DNA of 64,000 nucleotides from Alphaproteobacteria bacterium (GCA_016869535.1 VGDX01000003.1:98164-162163), one strand, 5' to 3'. Positions 26,791 to 36,274 are shown, numbered from the stretch's first letter. Notes: generated from the sequence alone by a model not told the origin. Program-made: numbers and translations.

Positions 26791-27294
26791 ATGTCGCTCA
26801 CGATGTATCAGGCTTCGATTCCCGTGTTTGTGCGCATGCTCGGGGTCTTGTCCAAGGTCCTGGACAAGGGCGCGGCCTTTGCCGAAGCGCGCAAGATCGA
26901 TCCCGCCGTGCTCGTCAACGCCCGCCTTGCCCCCGACATGCTCCCGCTGTCTCGGCAGGTGCAGATTGCGAGCGACATGGTCATGCGGGGGGCGGCGCGT
27001 CTCGCCGGCGCCAGTTTTCCCAACAATCCCGACACGGAGGCCAGCTTCCCTGAACTCAAGGAGCGCATCGCCAAGACGCTCCGCTTTCTCGACGGGATAA
27101 CTGCCCCGGAGATCGACGGCAGCGAGGAACGGCAGATCAGCATCAAAGTGGGCGACCAGGATTTGAACTTCAAAGGGCAAGACTATCTGCGGTATTTCGT
27201 GCTGCCGAACCTGTATTTCCACGTGATCGCTGCCTATCTCATCCTGCGCCACAACGGCGTCGAGCTTGGCAAGCGGGACTTCCTCGGTATGTGA
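26791..27294 (+). CDS. DUF1993 family protein
   Basis: 167 codons from the ATG at 26791. The sequence (MYQASIPVFVRMLGVLSKVLDKGAAFAEARKIDPAVLVNARL split over the first 45 residues, then DMLPLSRQVQIASDM and a C-terminal YFHVIAAYLILRHNGVELGKRDFLG) fits DUF1993, a four-helix-bundle family related to DinB-like folds. No enzymatic role is established. It follows rplS by 47 bp on the same strand. Confidence 0.85.
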   Translation: MSLTMYQASIPVFVRMLGVLSKVLDKGAAFAEARKIDPAVLVNARLAPDMLPLSRQVQIASDMVMRGAARLAGASFPNNPDTEASFPELKERIAKTLRFLDGITAPEIDGSEERQISIKVGDQDLNFKGQDYLRYFVLPNLYFHVIAAYLILRHNGVELGKRDFLGM

Positions 27295-27313
27295 TGTTTT
27301 GGGGGTTTGTAAA

Positions 27314-27353
27314 CCGGGGCTTGAGGCGCTATCTCATGCCTAACAAGCCCCGG
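27314..27353 (+). promoter_or_regulatory. Hairpin just upstream of leuC
   Basis: CCGGGGCTTG (27314-27323) pairs perfectly with CAAGCCCCGG (27344-27353); inside it AGGC and GCCT extend the stem. It ends 19 bp before the leuC start codon and lacks a T run. It may be a weak terminator of the preceding gene or part of a leuC leader; no leucine-rich leader peptide was seen. Confidence 0.45.
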
Positions 27354-27372
27354 AAACGCGCCGTAACTGACG

Positions 27373-28779
27373 ATGACAAGGCCCCGCACCCTTTACGACA
27401 AGATCTGGGACGAGCACCTCATCCACGCGGCGGATGACGGCACCTGCCTGATCTATATCGACCGCCATCTCGTGCATGAGGTGACGAGCCCGCAAGCTTT
27501 CGAGGGCCTGCGCATGGCGGGCCGCAAAGTGCGCGCGCCGGAGAAGACGCTTGCCGTGGTCGACCACAATGTGCCGACCACCGACCGCTCGAAGGGCATC
27601 GACGATCCGGAATCGGCGCTGCAGGTGGCGACGCTCGCCGACAATGCCCGCGAGTTCGGCATCGAGTATTACAACGAGCTCGACCGCCGCCAGGGCATCG
27701 TACATGTGGTCGGGCCCGAGCAAGGCTTCACCCTGCCCGGCACGACCATCGTCTGCGGTGACAGCCACACATCGACTCACGGCGCGTTCGGCGCGCTGGC
27801 GCACGGCATCGGCACGAGCGAGGTCGAGCATGTGCTGGCCACTCAGACCCTGATCCAGCAGAAAGCCAAGAACATGCGCGTGCGCGTCGAGGGCAGACTG
27901 CCCGAAGGCGTCACCGCCAAGGACATCATCCTTGCCATCATCGGCGAGATCGGCACCGCCGGCGGCACCGGCCATGTCATCGAATATGCCGGTGAAGCGG
28001 TCCGCGCGCTGTCCATGGAAGGCCGCATGACCATCTGCAACATGTCGATCGAAGGCGGCGCCCGCGCCGGCCTGATCGCGCCAGATGAAAAGACCTTCGA
28101 CTATATCAAGGGGCGTCCGCGCGCGCCTAAGGCCGGCGCCTTCGAACTCGCGAAAGCCTATTGGGACACGCTCTATTCGGATGACGATGCCGATTTCGAC
28201 CACGAGGTCGTTCTGCATGCGGAAAGATTGCCGCCGATCGTCTCCTGGGGCACGAGCCCCGAGCAGGTCGTGGCGGTGACCGGCCGCGTGCCGGTACCGT
28301 CCGAGATCACCGATGATACCAAGCGCCGCGCCGCCGAGCGCGCGCTCGACTATATGGGCTTGAAGGGCGGCGAGAAGATCACCGACATCGCGCTCGATCG
28401 CGTGTTCATCGGCTCTTGCACCAATGGGCGCATCGAAGATTTGCGCGCCGTCGCCAAGATCGTCGAAGGCCGCAAGGTCAATGACCATATCCGAGCCATG
28501 ATCGTGCCGGGCTCGGGCTTGGTTAAGGCGCAAGCCGAAGCTGAAGGTCTCGACACGATTTTCAAGGCGGCAGGTTTCGAATGGCGGGAGCCCGGCTGCT
28601 CCATGTGCCTCGGCATGAATCCCGACCAGCTGTCACCGCGAGAGCGTTGTGCCTCGACTTCGAACCGCAATTTCGAAGGACGTCAGGGGCGGCTCGGCCG
28701 CACCCATCTCGTCTCGCCGGTTATGGCGGCTGCCGCGGCGATCACCGGCCGCTTCGTCGACATCCGCGACTTCCATTAG
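27373..28779 (+). CDS. leuC: 3-isopropylmalate dehydratase large subunit
   Basis: 468 codons. It forms the LeuCD isomerase that interconverts 2- and 3-isopropylmalate in leucine synthesis. The motifs [37 protein letters not shown] and the [4Fe-4S] cysteines ([24 protein letters not shown]) are present. Its partner leuD lies 1.7 kb downstream, separated by three unrelated genes, so the two are probably transcribed separately or by read-through. Confidence 0.97.
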   Translation: MTRPRTLYDKIWDEHLIHAADDGTCLIYIDRHLVHEVTSPQAFEGLRMAGRKVRAPEKTLAVVDHNVPTTDRSKGIDDPESALQVATLADNAREFGIEYYNELDRRQGIVHVVGPEQGFTLPGTTIVCGDSHTSTHGAFGALAHGIGTSEVEHVLATQTLIQQKAKNMRVRVEGRLPEGVTAKDIILAIIGEIGTAGGTGHVIEYAGEAVRALSMEGRMTICNMSIEGGARAGLIAPDEKTFDYIKGRPRAPKAGAFELAKAYWDTLYSDDDADFDHEVVLHAERLPPIVSWGTSPEQVVAVTGRVPVPSEITDDTKRRAAERALDYMGLKGGEKITDIALDRVFIGSCTNGRIEDLRAVAKIVEGRKVNDHIRAMIVPGSGLVKAQAEAEGLDTIFKAAGFEWREPGCSMCLGMNPDQLSPRERCASTSNRNFEGRQGRLGRTHLVSPVMAAAAAITGRFVDIRDFH

Positions 28780-28788
28780 ACGCAGGAC

Positions 28789-28828
28789 GCGTCACCCTGA
28801 TGCATCGCCGATGCCTCAAGGATGACGC
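28789..28828. terminator. Long imperfect hairpin between convergent leuC and a small gene
   Basis: GCGTCA at 28789 pairs with TGACGC ending at 28828. The stem continues through CTGA/TCA(a) and GCATC/GATGC around a GCC loop, with a few mismatches. It lies between the 3' ends of two convergent genes, so it probably terminates both. It resembles the gtcatcc-type palindromes scattered in Rhizobiales genomes. Confidence 0.55.
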
Positions 28829-28855
28829 GCCCTTGCCCGCGAGAGCCGCTCCCGA

Positions 28856-29176
28856 CTAGCGGTGATACCGTCTGTTTGAGCGCTTATAGGAATGCTTATG
28901 GCCACCGCCTCTATGGGCGTGATGGCCTCTATACCTGGAGCCTCCCCAGCTTCTGTAGCCATAAGAATTGCCCCAGTAAGGACGGCTATAGCCCCAACTG
29001 AAACCCGGTGCGGCATAGATCCCCGCACACCAGCCGTTCCAATAGCCGCAGGCGGGCCTGCACCAATTGTTCCAGTAGCCGCAGCCATAGGCTGACGCTT
29101 GGGTAGAACCGCCCATGGTGCCGGCGGCAACCAGGCCCAAAAAGCCCAAACCAGCGATTAGACTCTTCCGCATCAT
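28856..29176 (-). CDS. Small secreted Gly/Tyr/Trp-rich protein
   Basis: 106 codons from the ATGATG at 29171-29176, preceded by GAGG; a reading to 29242 has no ribosome binding site. A signal peptide ends near ASA. The mature part holds three Cys-flanked Trp repeats (CGYWNNWC, CGYWNGWC), then Tyr/Trp/Gly-rich sequence and a basic His-rich tail (HHAHRGGGHKHSYKRSNRRYHR). Small secreted proteins of this composition are frequent and uncharacterised in Hyphomicrobiales. The tail might bind metal, which is inference. Confidence 0.65.
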   Translation of the reverse strand: MMRKSLIAGLGFLGLVAAGTMGGSTQASAYGCGYWNNWCRPACGYWNGWCAGIYAAPGFSWGYSRPYWGNSYGYRSWGGSRYRGHHAHRGGGHKHSYKRSNRRYHR

Positions 29177-29319
29177 GTTCAACCTCATCAATTTGCCGGC
29201 CGCGGGAGTGCGGCCGAGCTTCTGGCCGAATATGACGCGCATGGCCTGAACGCGATCTGATCGCTACATTCATGCAGGGTTCAGATTGTTCAGGCAGGCG
29301 CCCTACGGTGAACGACCGG

Positions 29320-29733
29320 ATGAGCGATATTCGTTGGAACAAGCGGCAAGCGCCGTCTCTCGCCGAGTTCGAGACGCTTGCCTGGTCCGTTTATCGGCGG
29401 CTGCCTGAGCGGTTCCGCGCGCTCACCGGCGATCTCGTAATCCGCATCGAGGATTTTCCCACCGACGAGGTTCTCGACTCACTCGGCATAGAATCGCCGT
29501 TTGGTCTGCTCGGCCTCTATTCCGGCGTCGATCTATCCCGCAAAAGCGTGATGGATGTGAGTCCGATGCCGGACATGGTGTTCCTGTATCGCCGGCCGAT
29601 CCTCGACTATTGGGCCGAGCATGAGGATACGCTCGGCGCCATTGTCGCTCATGTGCTGTTGCATGAGATCGGTCACCATTTCGGCTTCTCTGACAGCGAC
29701 ATGGAGCGCATCGAAGCCGCGCTTGAGGCTTAG
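29320..29733 (+). CDS. Metallopeptidase family protein (zincin-like, PF06262 type)
   Basis: 137 codons from the ATG at 29320; an in-frame GTG at 29308 is an alternative. The protein contains a zinc-protease motif HEIGHHFG (115-122) followed by SDxDMERIE. The pattern FRALTGDLVIRIEDFPTDEV...GLLGLYSGV...PDMVFLYRRPIL matches the small metallopeptidase family typified by PF06262. It is cytosolic, without a signal peptide. The substrate is unknown. A second HExxH protein follows immediately downstream. Confidence 0.85.
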   Translation: MSDIRWNKRQAPSLAEFETLAWSVYRRLPERFRALTGDLVIRIEDFPTDEVLDSLGIESPFGLLGLYSGVDLSRKSVMDVSPMPDMVFLYRRPILDYWAEHEDTLGAIVAHVLLHEIGHHFGFSDSDMERIEAALEA

Positions 29734-29826
29734 AGGGAGTGCCTGTAGGTGCCCCATCAGCGCCTTAACTGGCCTATATAGGAGCAATTGCGCCCTGTTT
29801 GAACGCGCCGTAAACTGCGATTCATC

Positions 29827-30447
29827 ATGCTTGAAAGCTGGACCATTCATCGTGCAACGCGGGTCGGCGCCTTGGCGTTCGCGCTGGGGATCGCCCTGCC
29901 CTTTGGCGCGCATGCCCAGGAATGGGTCTTTCGTGGCGGCCCAGGCAATCCTGGCCCGAGCATCGACGCCTATGTGAATCAGGTCGGCCCCGAAGCATCC
30001 ATCGTCCCGCATGGCTCGCTGCAAATCGACGGCAAATCGGTCAATTGCGGCAAACGGCCGACGGTACTGAACCCTGCGTTCGACAGTTGGGGCGGAGCCT
30101 TCCCTGGCTTCCTCATCCTCAACACCAACAAGATCAGCGGACTGACCACGCAGGTGAAGCTCTACATCTATTCGCATGAATGCGGACATCAGTTCGTCGG
30201 CGCCGACGAAATCCAGGCCGATCTCTTCGCCATCCGACGCGGGGTGCGATGGGGCTGGCTCGATGCGCAAGGCATGGAGGACATCTGCGTCTTTATCTCC
30301 AAGCTCAAAGGCGACTCGGTACATCCGCCGGGACCCAAGCGCTGCGAGACCATGCGCAAATATTACCAGAAGTTGATCGAGAACGGCACGCAGACCACAT
30401 CCTCGCCGGTGGACTCAGGCGCGCACACGCTCGGCCCGACGCGATAG
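29827..30447 (+). CDS. Hypothetical secreted protein with HExxH zinc-binding motif
   Basis: 206 codons. A signal peptide ends near AHAQ. The mature protein has Cys74 and a HECGHQF motif (117-121) followed by GADEIQADLFAIRRG, where Glu128 or Asp132 could be the third zinc ligand, as in gluzincin-like peptidases. Two more Cys (about 154 and 173) suggest disulfides. I do not know a named family. A role as a periplasmic metallopeptidase is inferred from the motif only. Confidence 0.7.
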   Translation: MLESWTIHRATRVGALAFALGIALPFGAHAQEWVFRGGPGNPGPSIDAYVNQVGPEASIVPHGSLQIDGKSVNCGKRPTVLNPAFDSWGGAFPGFLILNTNKISGLTTQVKLYIYSHECGHQFVGADEIQADLFAIRRGVRWGWLDAQGMEDICVFISKLKGDSVHPPGPKRCETMRKYYQKLIENGTQTTSSPVDSGAHTLGPTR

Positions 30448-30489
30448 TCGAGCGCCTGGAAACATCGCGAGAGTCTCGTTCGAAACGTC

Positions 30490-31095
30490 ATGCAGAAATT
30501 CACCACGCTCACCGGCATCGCCGCTCATCTGCCGATGATCAATGTCGACACCGACATGATCATCCCCAAGCAGTACCTCAAGACCATCAAGCGTACCGGG
30601 CTCGGCACGGGCCTGTTCGCCGAGTTGCGCTACGACGAGGCGGACAAGCCGCTGCCCGATTTCATTTTGCACAAGCCGCCCTACGACAAGGCCGTGATCC
30701 TCATCACCGGCGAGAATTTCGGCTGCGGCTCGTCGCGCGAGCACGCGCCTTGGGCGCTGCTCGATTTCGGCATCTCTTGCATCATCGCGCCGTCCTTCGC
30801 CGACATTTTCTACAACAACTGCTTCAAGAACGGCATTCTGCCCATCACCTTGCCACAGACGGAAATCGACAAGCTGATCGACGACGCGGCGCGGGGTCAT
30901 AACGCCGTGCTGACGGTTGATCTCGGCGCTCAGGAGATCAGGGGGCCGGACGGCGGCGCCATCCATTTCGATATCGACCCCTTCCGCAAGCGCTGCCTGA
31001 TGGAAGGGCTCGACGATATCGGCCTGACGATGGAGAAGTCCGACGAGATTGCCGCCTACGAGACGCAATCCCGGGCGCAACGCCCCTGGCTGTAG
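30490..31095 (+). CDS. leuD: 3-isopropylmalate dehydratase small subunit
   Basis: 201 codons, the normal length. The swivel domain motif [15 protein letters not shown] and the N-terminal [17 protein letters not shown] stretch are diagnostic. Together with LeuC it forms the isopropylmalate isomerase. leuB follows after two genes on the opposite strand. Confidence 0.97.
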   Translation: MQKFTTLTGIAAHLPMINVDTDMIIPKQYLKTIKRTGLGTGLFAELRYDEADKPLPDFILHKPPYDKAVILITGENFGCGSSREHAPWALLDFGISCIIAPSFADIFYNNCFKNGILPITLPQTEIDKLIDDAARGHNAVLTVDLGAQEIRGPDGGAIHFDIDPFRKRCLMEGLDDIGLTMEKSDEIAAYETQSRAQRPWL

Positions 31096-31098
31096 ACG

Positions 31099-32067
31099 CT
31101 AATCGAACACGAGCGGCGGTGTGGTTTCGCTGATGACCGGCTTGCCGCCGCGCGTGACCATGACCGTGCCGGTATAGGATCCCTTGGGCCAGCCGCCTTG
31201 CGGCGCCTTCTTACCGGCGAACAGCATCATCTGTGCCTTGTTGCGGTCGAGCGTCTCGGAATTGTCGACCAGGACCTCGTCGCCGCGCATGAGCTTGAGG
31301 GCGATGACGTCATCCTTTTGCAGGTTGATCGCCCACATATAAGTCACCACCGGCGTGTCGGGTGTAGGTTGCGCAAGCGGCGCTCCGGTTTCGAGCGCCT
31401 CAAGCTCGATCGGCTGGTCGCTCATGCCAAGTCCGAGTAACGTTCCCGCCTGATAGGGCAGCGCCGCCTTGGCCTTGGCTGACCACAGGGACTGACCTTC
31501 CTTGCCGCAAGCGGGATCGGGCTCGGTGAGGAAGGGATCGACGGTCTCATCGTCCTTGCTGACCGCGAGGTGAACATGCGGGAAGGCCGCCTCGCCCGAA
31601 TAGCCGATCTCGCCGAGCTTGGCGCCGGCCTCGACTGTTTCGCCTTCCTTCGCCGTCACGGAACCCTGGCGCAGATGGCAATATTGCGTGACCCAGCCAT
31701 CGCCGTGATCGATCCTGACGCCATTGCCGCATTCGCGGTCGGCGACCTTGGCGCGATCCTCCTCGCTGCGGATGAGACGGTCGGGCTCGCCGTCACGCAA
31801 GCCAAGCACCTTGCCGGGCGCCACCGCGAGCACGGCGACACCCTTCTTCACATCTTCTGTGGTGCGTAGGCGGATATCGGTGCCGTCGTGCCCGTCATAG
31901 GTCTCGGCCCCACAACTATAGTCGCGCACGCCGGGGCCGGCGTCTCGATCGACATATTGCTGAATGAAGCAATCTTGGCCGGGCGTGCAGGCAACCGGCA
32001 AGTCGAGCTCGATGGCCAGAGCGGGCCCCGCCGTCAAAACCAGAACACCGAAAGCTCTTATCAGCAT
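31099..32067 (-). CDS. Secreted M23-family (LytM) peptidase with C-terminal beta domain
   Basis: 322 codons from the ATG at 32065-32067; a GTG at 32082 is an alternative start. A signal peptide (1-18) precedes the LytM domain, whose zinc ligands are visible: His60-x3-Asp64 (DGHDGTD), then YCHL (His131) and HVHL (164-166). Such enzymes cut peptidoglycan cross-links, or activate amidases when degenerate; here all ligands are kept. Residues 243-322 form an extra beta-rich domain homologous to the protein encoded just upstream. Two additional Cys pairs are seen near the start. Confidence 0.87.
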   Translation of the reverse strand: MLIRAFGVLVLTAGPALAIELDLPVACTPGQDCFIQQYVDRDAGPGVRDYSCGAETYDGHDGTDIRLRTTEDVKKGVAVLAVAPGKVLGLRDGEPDRLIRSEEDRAKVADRECGNGVRIDHGDGWVTQYCHLRQGSVTAKEGETVEAGAKLGEIGYSGEAAFPHVHLAVSKDDETVDPFLTEPDPACGKEGQSLWSAKAKAALPYQAGTLLGLGMSDQPIELEALETGAPLAQPTPDTPVVTYMWAINLQKDDVIALKLMRGDEVLVDNSETLDRNKAQMMLFAGKKAPQGGWPKGSYTGTVMVTRGGKPVISETTPPLVFD

Positions 32068-32083
32068 ATGGCCGGCTCGCACC

Positions 32084-32509
32084 TCACTCGAAAGCTACTG
32101 GCGCGCTCTTCTCCTCGATCAGGGTCTTGCCCTCGCGCGTGACCTTGACCTCGGCCTGGTAAGCGCCTTCCGGCCAGCCCCCCGCCGGCACGCCTGATTT
32201 GCCGGCTTGCAGCAAGAATGACGGCTTGTCCGCATCGAGGGTCTCAACGTTGTGCTGCAAAGACTTGCCATCGAGGCTGAGTTTGACCTCGACGGTATCT
32301 CCCTTCTTGGCTTCGCCGATCAAGGCATAGGCCACGCCAGGCGTGTTGAAACGGGGTATGGCGGGCGATTTCCCATCGACCAATTCCTCCTCGGTCACCG
32401 GATGATCCGCCGTGCCGAGCGCCAGAAGTTTCGTCTCGGCTCGCGTGGCATGAGGCCAGGCAAGCGTTCCGCCCAAAAACACCAGAACCAAGAGCACCCT
32501 TGTCAGCAT
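32084..32509 (-). CDS. Small secreted protein homologous to the M23 peptidase C-terminal domain
   Basis: 141 codons. A signal peptide ends near TRAE. Residues about 61-141 align without large gaps to residues 243-322 of the adjacent M23 peptidase: both share a Y-x-(W/L)-I start, KxxD, ETLD, AGK, a GGWPxGxY core, V-x-VTR-x-GK and a terminal V-F-D/E. It lies 16 bp upstream of the peptidase gene, probably in the same transcript. It may bind the same partner as the peptidase domain or regulate it. Confidence 0.75.
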   Translation of the reverse strand: MLTRVLLVLVFLGGTLAWPHATRAETKLLALGTADHPVTEEELVDGKSPAIPRFNTPGVAYALIGEAKKGDTVEVKLSLDGKSLQHNVETLDADKPSFLLQAGKSGVPAGGWPEGAYQAEVKVTREGKTLIEEKSAPVAFE

Positions 32510-32562
32510 TTCCTACTCCCTTTAGGCAAGCGGCCAGGATGTAGCACAGGATTGGCCGCTTC

Positions 32563-33669
32563 ATGACCTCTTATAAGCTTTTGCTCCTCCCCGGCGACGG
32601 CATCGGACCCGAAGTCATGGCCGAAGTCGAGCGCCTGATCGCCTGGGCCGATGCGCAAGGCCTCGCCAAGATCGAGACCGAGACCGACCTGGTCGGCGGC
32701 TGCGCCTATGACGCCCATGGCGAGGCGATTTCCGAGGCCGCCATGATGCGCGCGTTGGCGGCGAACGCGGTGATGCTCGGCGCGGTGGGCGGTCCGAAAT
32801 GGGACGGCGTGCCTTACGACCAGCGGCCGGAGGCGGGGTTGCTGCGGCTGCGCAAGGATCTAGAACTGTTCGCCAATCTGCGCCCGGCCATCTGCTACCC
32901 GGCGCTTGCCGATGCGTCCTCGCTGAAGCGCGAGCTGGTCGACGGTCTCGACATCATGATCGTGCGCGAGCTGACCGGCGGCGTCTATTTCGGCGAGCCG
33001 AAGGAGATCGTCGATCTCGGCAAAGGCCAGAAGCGCGCCGTCGATACGCAAGTCTACGAGACTAACGAGATCGAGCGCATCGCCACGGTCGCCTTCGAGC
33101 TCGCGCGCAAGCGAAGCAACCTGGTCCACTCGGCCGAGAAGCGCAACGTGATGAAGACCGGCGTGCTGTGGAACGAAGTGGTGACGCGCGTGCACAAGGA
33201 GCACTACCCCGACGTCACCTTGCAGCACATCCTCGCCGACAATTGCGCCATGCAGCTCGTGCGCCGGCCGAAGCAGTTCGACGTGATCGTCACCGACAAT
33301 CTGTTCGGCGACATGCTGTCGGACGAGGCGGCGATGGCCACGGGCTCGCTCGGCATGCTGCCCTCGGCCTCGCTCGGCGAGGCGGACGCGCGCGGCAAGC
33401 GGCGTGCACTCTACGAGCCGGTGCATGGCTCGGCGCCCGACATCGCCGGCCGCGGCATCGCCAATCCCATCGCCACCATCGCGAGCTTCGCCATGTGTCT
33501 GCGCTATTCTTTCGATCTCGGCGAGGTGGCAGACAACATCGAGCGCGCCATCGCGCACGTGCTCGACCAGGGCTTGCGCACCGCCGATATCAGCCAGGAC
33601 GGCTGCAAGACCGTCGGCACGCGCGAGATGGGCGATGCCATCCTCGCCGCGCTCGACCGCAAGGCGTAG
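32563..33669 (+). CDS. leuB: 3-isopropylmalate dehydrogenase
   Basis: 368 codons. It oxidises and decarboxylates 3-isopropylmalate with [15 protein letters not shown] at the N-terminus, [12 protein letters not shown], and the metal/nucleotide signature [16 protein letters not shown] are present, with [12 protein letters not shown] near the C-terminus. It is divergent from the two secreted-protein genes and followed 20 bp later by a small secreted protein gene. Confidence 0.97.
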   Translation: MTSYKLLLLPGDGIGPEVMAEVERLIAWADAQGLAKIETETDLVGGCAYDAHGEAISEAAMMRALAANAVMLGAVGGPKWDGVPYDQRPEAGLLRLRKDLELFANLRPAICYPALADASSLKRELVDGLDIMIVRELTGGVYFGEPKEIVDLGKGQKRAVDTQVYETNEIERIATVAFELARKRSNLVHSAEKRNVMKTGVLWNEVVTRVHKEHYPDVTLQHILADNCAMQLVRRPKQFDVIVTDNLFGDMLSDEAAMATGSLGMLPSASLGEADARGKRRALYEPVHGSAPDIAGRGIANPIATIASFAMCLRYSFDLGEVADNIERAIAHVLDQGLRTADISQDGCKTVGTREMGDAILAALDRKA

Positions 33670-33689
33670 TCAGAGGTAGTCTCGACGTC

Positions 33690-34307
33690 ATGAAGATCGC
33701 TCCGTGTGCCGGACTTGTCGCCCTCCTTGCCTTGAGCCAGACCGCCGTGGCCCAAGCGCCGGAGGAGCAGGCCGAGAAGGAAGCGCGGCGGGCCTGCGAG
33801 GCCAAGATCTGTGATATCGTCGCCACCAGGGACCCGAGCGGCGAGGACGTTTCCTGCGACATCGTCAAGACCTGGCGCGAGGAGGAGCTCGTCAAGGCGG
33901 TTGGCGGCCGGATCAACTGGCCCTGGGGCGGCGCCATGTGCCAATCGAAGATCGCGCTCGAACGGGCGGCGCTCGCCAAGGCGATGAGCGAACCGGCTTA
34001 TGAGATGACCTTGCCGACCCAGACGGCACGCTGCGCGCTCGACCAGAAAGAGGGCGGCGATCCCTACGTGTTCGAAATCTCAGTGGCGCCCAGGTTGAAG
34101 TTCGAGAACGGCAAGGCCATCGCGGGTCAGGTGAATTGGGGGAAGGCCTCGGCGCCGGTGGCGATCTATCCGCTGATCTATGCCGGGACCGCTCTCGACA
34201 ATTCCACCAACGTGCTTGGCCCCGAATTGGTGCGGGTGGTGAACGAATTCACCACCAAGAAGTGCCCTCTCGTGAAGGCCGCCCTGCCCAACGGCGCGGT
34301 TCACTAG
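33690..34307 (+). CDS. Hypothetical secreted protein, cysteine-containing
   Basis: 205 codons. A signal peptide ends near AVAQA. Six or more cysteines are spread in pairs (RRACEAKICDIV; VSCDIV; AMCQSK; ARCALD; KKCPLV), suggesting several periplasmic disulfides. I do not recognise the family. It follows leuB by 20 bp and may be cotranscribed with it. Confidence 0.65.
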   Translation: MKIAPCAGLVALLALSQTAVAQAPEEQAEKEARRACEAKICDIVATRDPSGEDVSCDIVKTWREEELVKAVGGRINWPWGGAMCQSKIALERAALAKAMSEPAYEMTLPTQTARCALDQKEGGDPYVFEISVAPRLKFENGKAIAGQVNWGKASAPVAIYPLIYAGTALDNSTNVLGPELVRVVNEFTTKKCPLVKAALPNGAVH

Positions 34308-34320
34308 CCTCTGTCCACTC

Positions 34321-34340
34321 GTCCCCGCGAAGTCGGGGAC
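34321..34340 (+). terminator. Short hairpin after the secreted protein gene
   Basis: GTCCCCG (34321-34327) pairs with CGGGGAC (34334-34340) around a six-base loop, 13 bp after the stop codon. There is no T run, so it may be a REP-like palindrome or a weak terminator. Confidence 0.4.
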
Positions 34341-34446
34341 AAAGACGTATAAATTTAATGACACTGTTGTTGAATCATCGTCACATTGCCGGTCTAATAC
34401 GTGTGGGGGTTGAGTCCGGCCGAATCGACGCCGCCAGGACAGGTTT

Positions 34447-35160
34447 TTGCAAACGCCATCGACGCAAATCACCCCAATTCTCGAGGATGAACCTCCTCAA
34501 CTGGCGGAGCATATTGCGCCGCAAGGAGAGTCGCGTCACTCGCACCAGGGAGAAGAGAAAAGCCGGCGCACCTCCGTGCTTCTGCGCGAGTTCCTGGCCA
34601 CACAAACCGGTCAGCGGGTGAAATTCGGCGATCTGCGCGATGCGCTCGACGATCGCGGCTTCGGTGTGCTGATCTTTATCTTCGCATTTCCCAATATGAT
34701 CGCAGCGAACATTCCGCTGGCATCATCGGTCCTCGGCTTCCCGCTCGTGCTGCTTGCGGCGCAACTCACTTATGGACGGCACAAGCCGTGGTTCCCTCGC
34801 TGGCTGACCTCCCAGACCTTCCCGCGAGAAAAATTCACCGCCTTCATGAACCGCGCGCTGCCTTATCTCGAGCGCTGCGAGAAGATGTTCCGCCCGCGCC
34901 TCACCTTCATGCTGTCCTGGACGCCCGAGCGCCTCATCGGCGCTCTCATTCTCGTCCTTGCTGTCATCCTCGCGCTACCGATACCATTCGGCAATTGGCT
35001 GCCGGCGCTTTCCATGTCGATCATCGGACTCGCCATGGTGGAAAAGGACGGGGTTGCCGTGCTGGCCGGACTGGGGGTTGCCGTAGCGGCCCTGATCGTG
35101 GTCGCGGCTGTCATTACCGGTCTGATCAGGGCGCTTCTTCTGCTGTTTTCGCTCGCCTGA
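34447..35160 (+). CDS. ExoD-like exopolysaccharide synthesis protein
   Basis: 237 codons with a TTG start at 34447; no ATG fits the frame upstream. The protein has a charged N-terminus, then RVKFGDLRDALDDRGFGVLIFIFAFPNMI. This is the characteristic ExoD opening, followed by three or four more helices and the conserved FGNWLPALSMSIIGLAM near the C-terminus. ExoD is needed for exopolysaccharide production in rhizobia, but its biochemical role is unknown. It stands between the leu region and asd. Confidence 0.82.
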   Translation: MQTPSTQITPILEDEPPQLAEHIAPQGESRHSHQGEEKSRRTSVLLREFLATQTGQRVKFGDLRDALDDRGFGVLIFIFAFPNMIAANIPLASSVLGFPLVLLAAQLTYGRHKPWFPRWLTSQTFPREKFTAFMNRALPYLERCEKMFRPRLTFMLSWTPERLIGALILVLAVILALPIPFGNWLPALSMSIIGLAMVEKDGVAVLAGLGVAVAALIVVAAVITGLIRALLLLFSLA

Positions 35161-35248
35161 GTGCAGCAGCTTTACTTTCGGCGGGGCTTCCCATACATCG
35201 GCCGCAAATCCGCGCGAGCAATTCCCGCGCATCGGCTTGGAGAACACC

Positions 35249-36274
35249 ATGGGTTACAAAGTCGCCGTGATCGGCGCCACCGGCAATGTCGGTCGCGAGA
35301 TGCTCAATATCCTGTCGGAACGGGAGTTTCCCGCCGACGAGGTATTCGCGCTCGCCTCGCGCCGCTCCATGGGCGTCGAGGTCTCCTTCGGCGATGAGCG
35401 GCTGAAATGCCGCGATCTCGAGAATTTCGACTTTCGCGGCGTCGATTTTGCCCTGATGTCGGCGGGATCCGCCGTCGCCAAGGAATGGGCACCCAAGATC
35501 GGCGCTCAAGGCTGCGTGGTGATCGATAATTCCTCCTGCTGGCGTTACGACCCGGACGTGCCGCTCGTGGTGCCCGAGGTCAATGCCGACGCGGTGGAAG
35601 GCTTCGCCAAGAAGAACATCGTCGCCAATCCGAATTGCTCGACCGCGCAGCTCGTCGTGGTGCTGAAGCCGCTGCACGATGCGGCCAAGATCAAGCGCGT
35701 GGTGGTTGCGACCTATCAATCCGTCTCGGGCGCCGGCAAGGAAGCCATGGACGAATTGTGGGACCAGACCAAGGGCATCTTCTCGACTGCCGCTCCCGCG
35801 CCAAAGAAATTCACCAAGCAGATTGCCTTCAACGTCATCCCGCATATCGACGTCTTCCTCGACGACGGCTCGACCAAGGAAGAATGGAAGATGGCGGCGG
35901 AGACCAAGAAGATTCTCGATCCCAAGATCAAGGTGACCGCCACCTGCGTGCGCGTGCCGGTGTTCGTCGGCCATTCGGAGGCGGTCAATGTCGAGTTCGA
36001 GCGGCCGCTTGACGCCGAGCAAGCGCGCAACATCCTGCGCGAAGCGCCCGGCGTGCTCGTGGTGGATAAGCGCGAACCCGGCGGCTATGTGACGCCGATC
36101 GAATGTGTTGGCGATTACGCCACCTATGTCAGCCGCATCCGCGAGGATCAGACGCTCGACAATGGCCTGTCCTTCTGGGTCGTGTCGGACAATTTGCGCA
36201 AAGGGGCCGCGCTCAATACGGTGCAGATCGCCGAGACCATCATCAACCGCAAGCTGCTCGACCGGGCCGCCTAG
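35249..36274 (+). CDS. asd: Aspartate-semialdehyde dehydrogenase
   Basis: 341 codons from the ATG at 35249, behind GGAG; a TTG at 35237 in frame is less likely. The NADP-binding GATGNVGREML at the N-terminus, catalytic Cys130 in NPNCSTAQL and the TYQSVSGAGKEAM stretch identify it. It reduces aspartyl phosphate on the path to lysine, threonine, methionine and diaminopimelate. Its 3' end overlaps the convergent GNAT gene by 4 bp. Confidence 0.97.
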   Translation: MGYKVAVIGATGNVGREMLNILSEREFPADEVFALASRRSMGVEVSFGDERLKCRDLENFDFRGVDFALMSAGSAVAKEWAPKIGAQGCVVIDNSSCWRYDPDVPLVVPEVNADAVEGFAKKNIVANPNCSTAQLVVVLKPLHDAAKIKRVVVATYQSVSGAGKEAMDELWDQTKGIFSTAAPAPKKFTKQIAFNVIPHIDVFLDDGSTKEEWKMAAETKKILDPKIKVTATCVRVPVFVGHSEAVNVEFERPLDAEQARNILREAPGVLVVDKREPGGYVTPIECVGDYATYVSRIREDQTLDNGLSFWVVSDNLRKGAALNTVQIAETIINRKLLDRAA

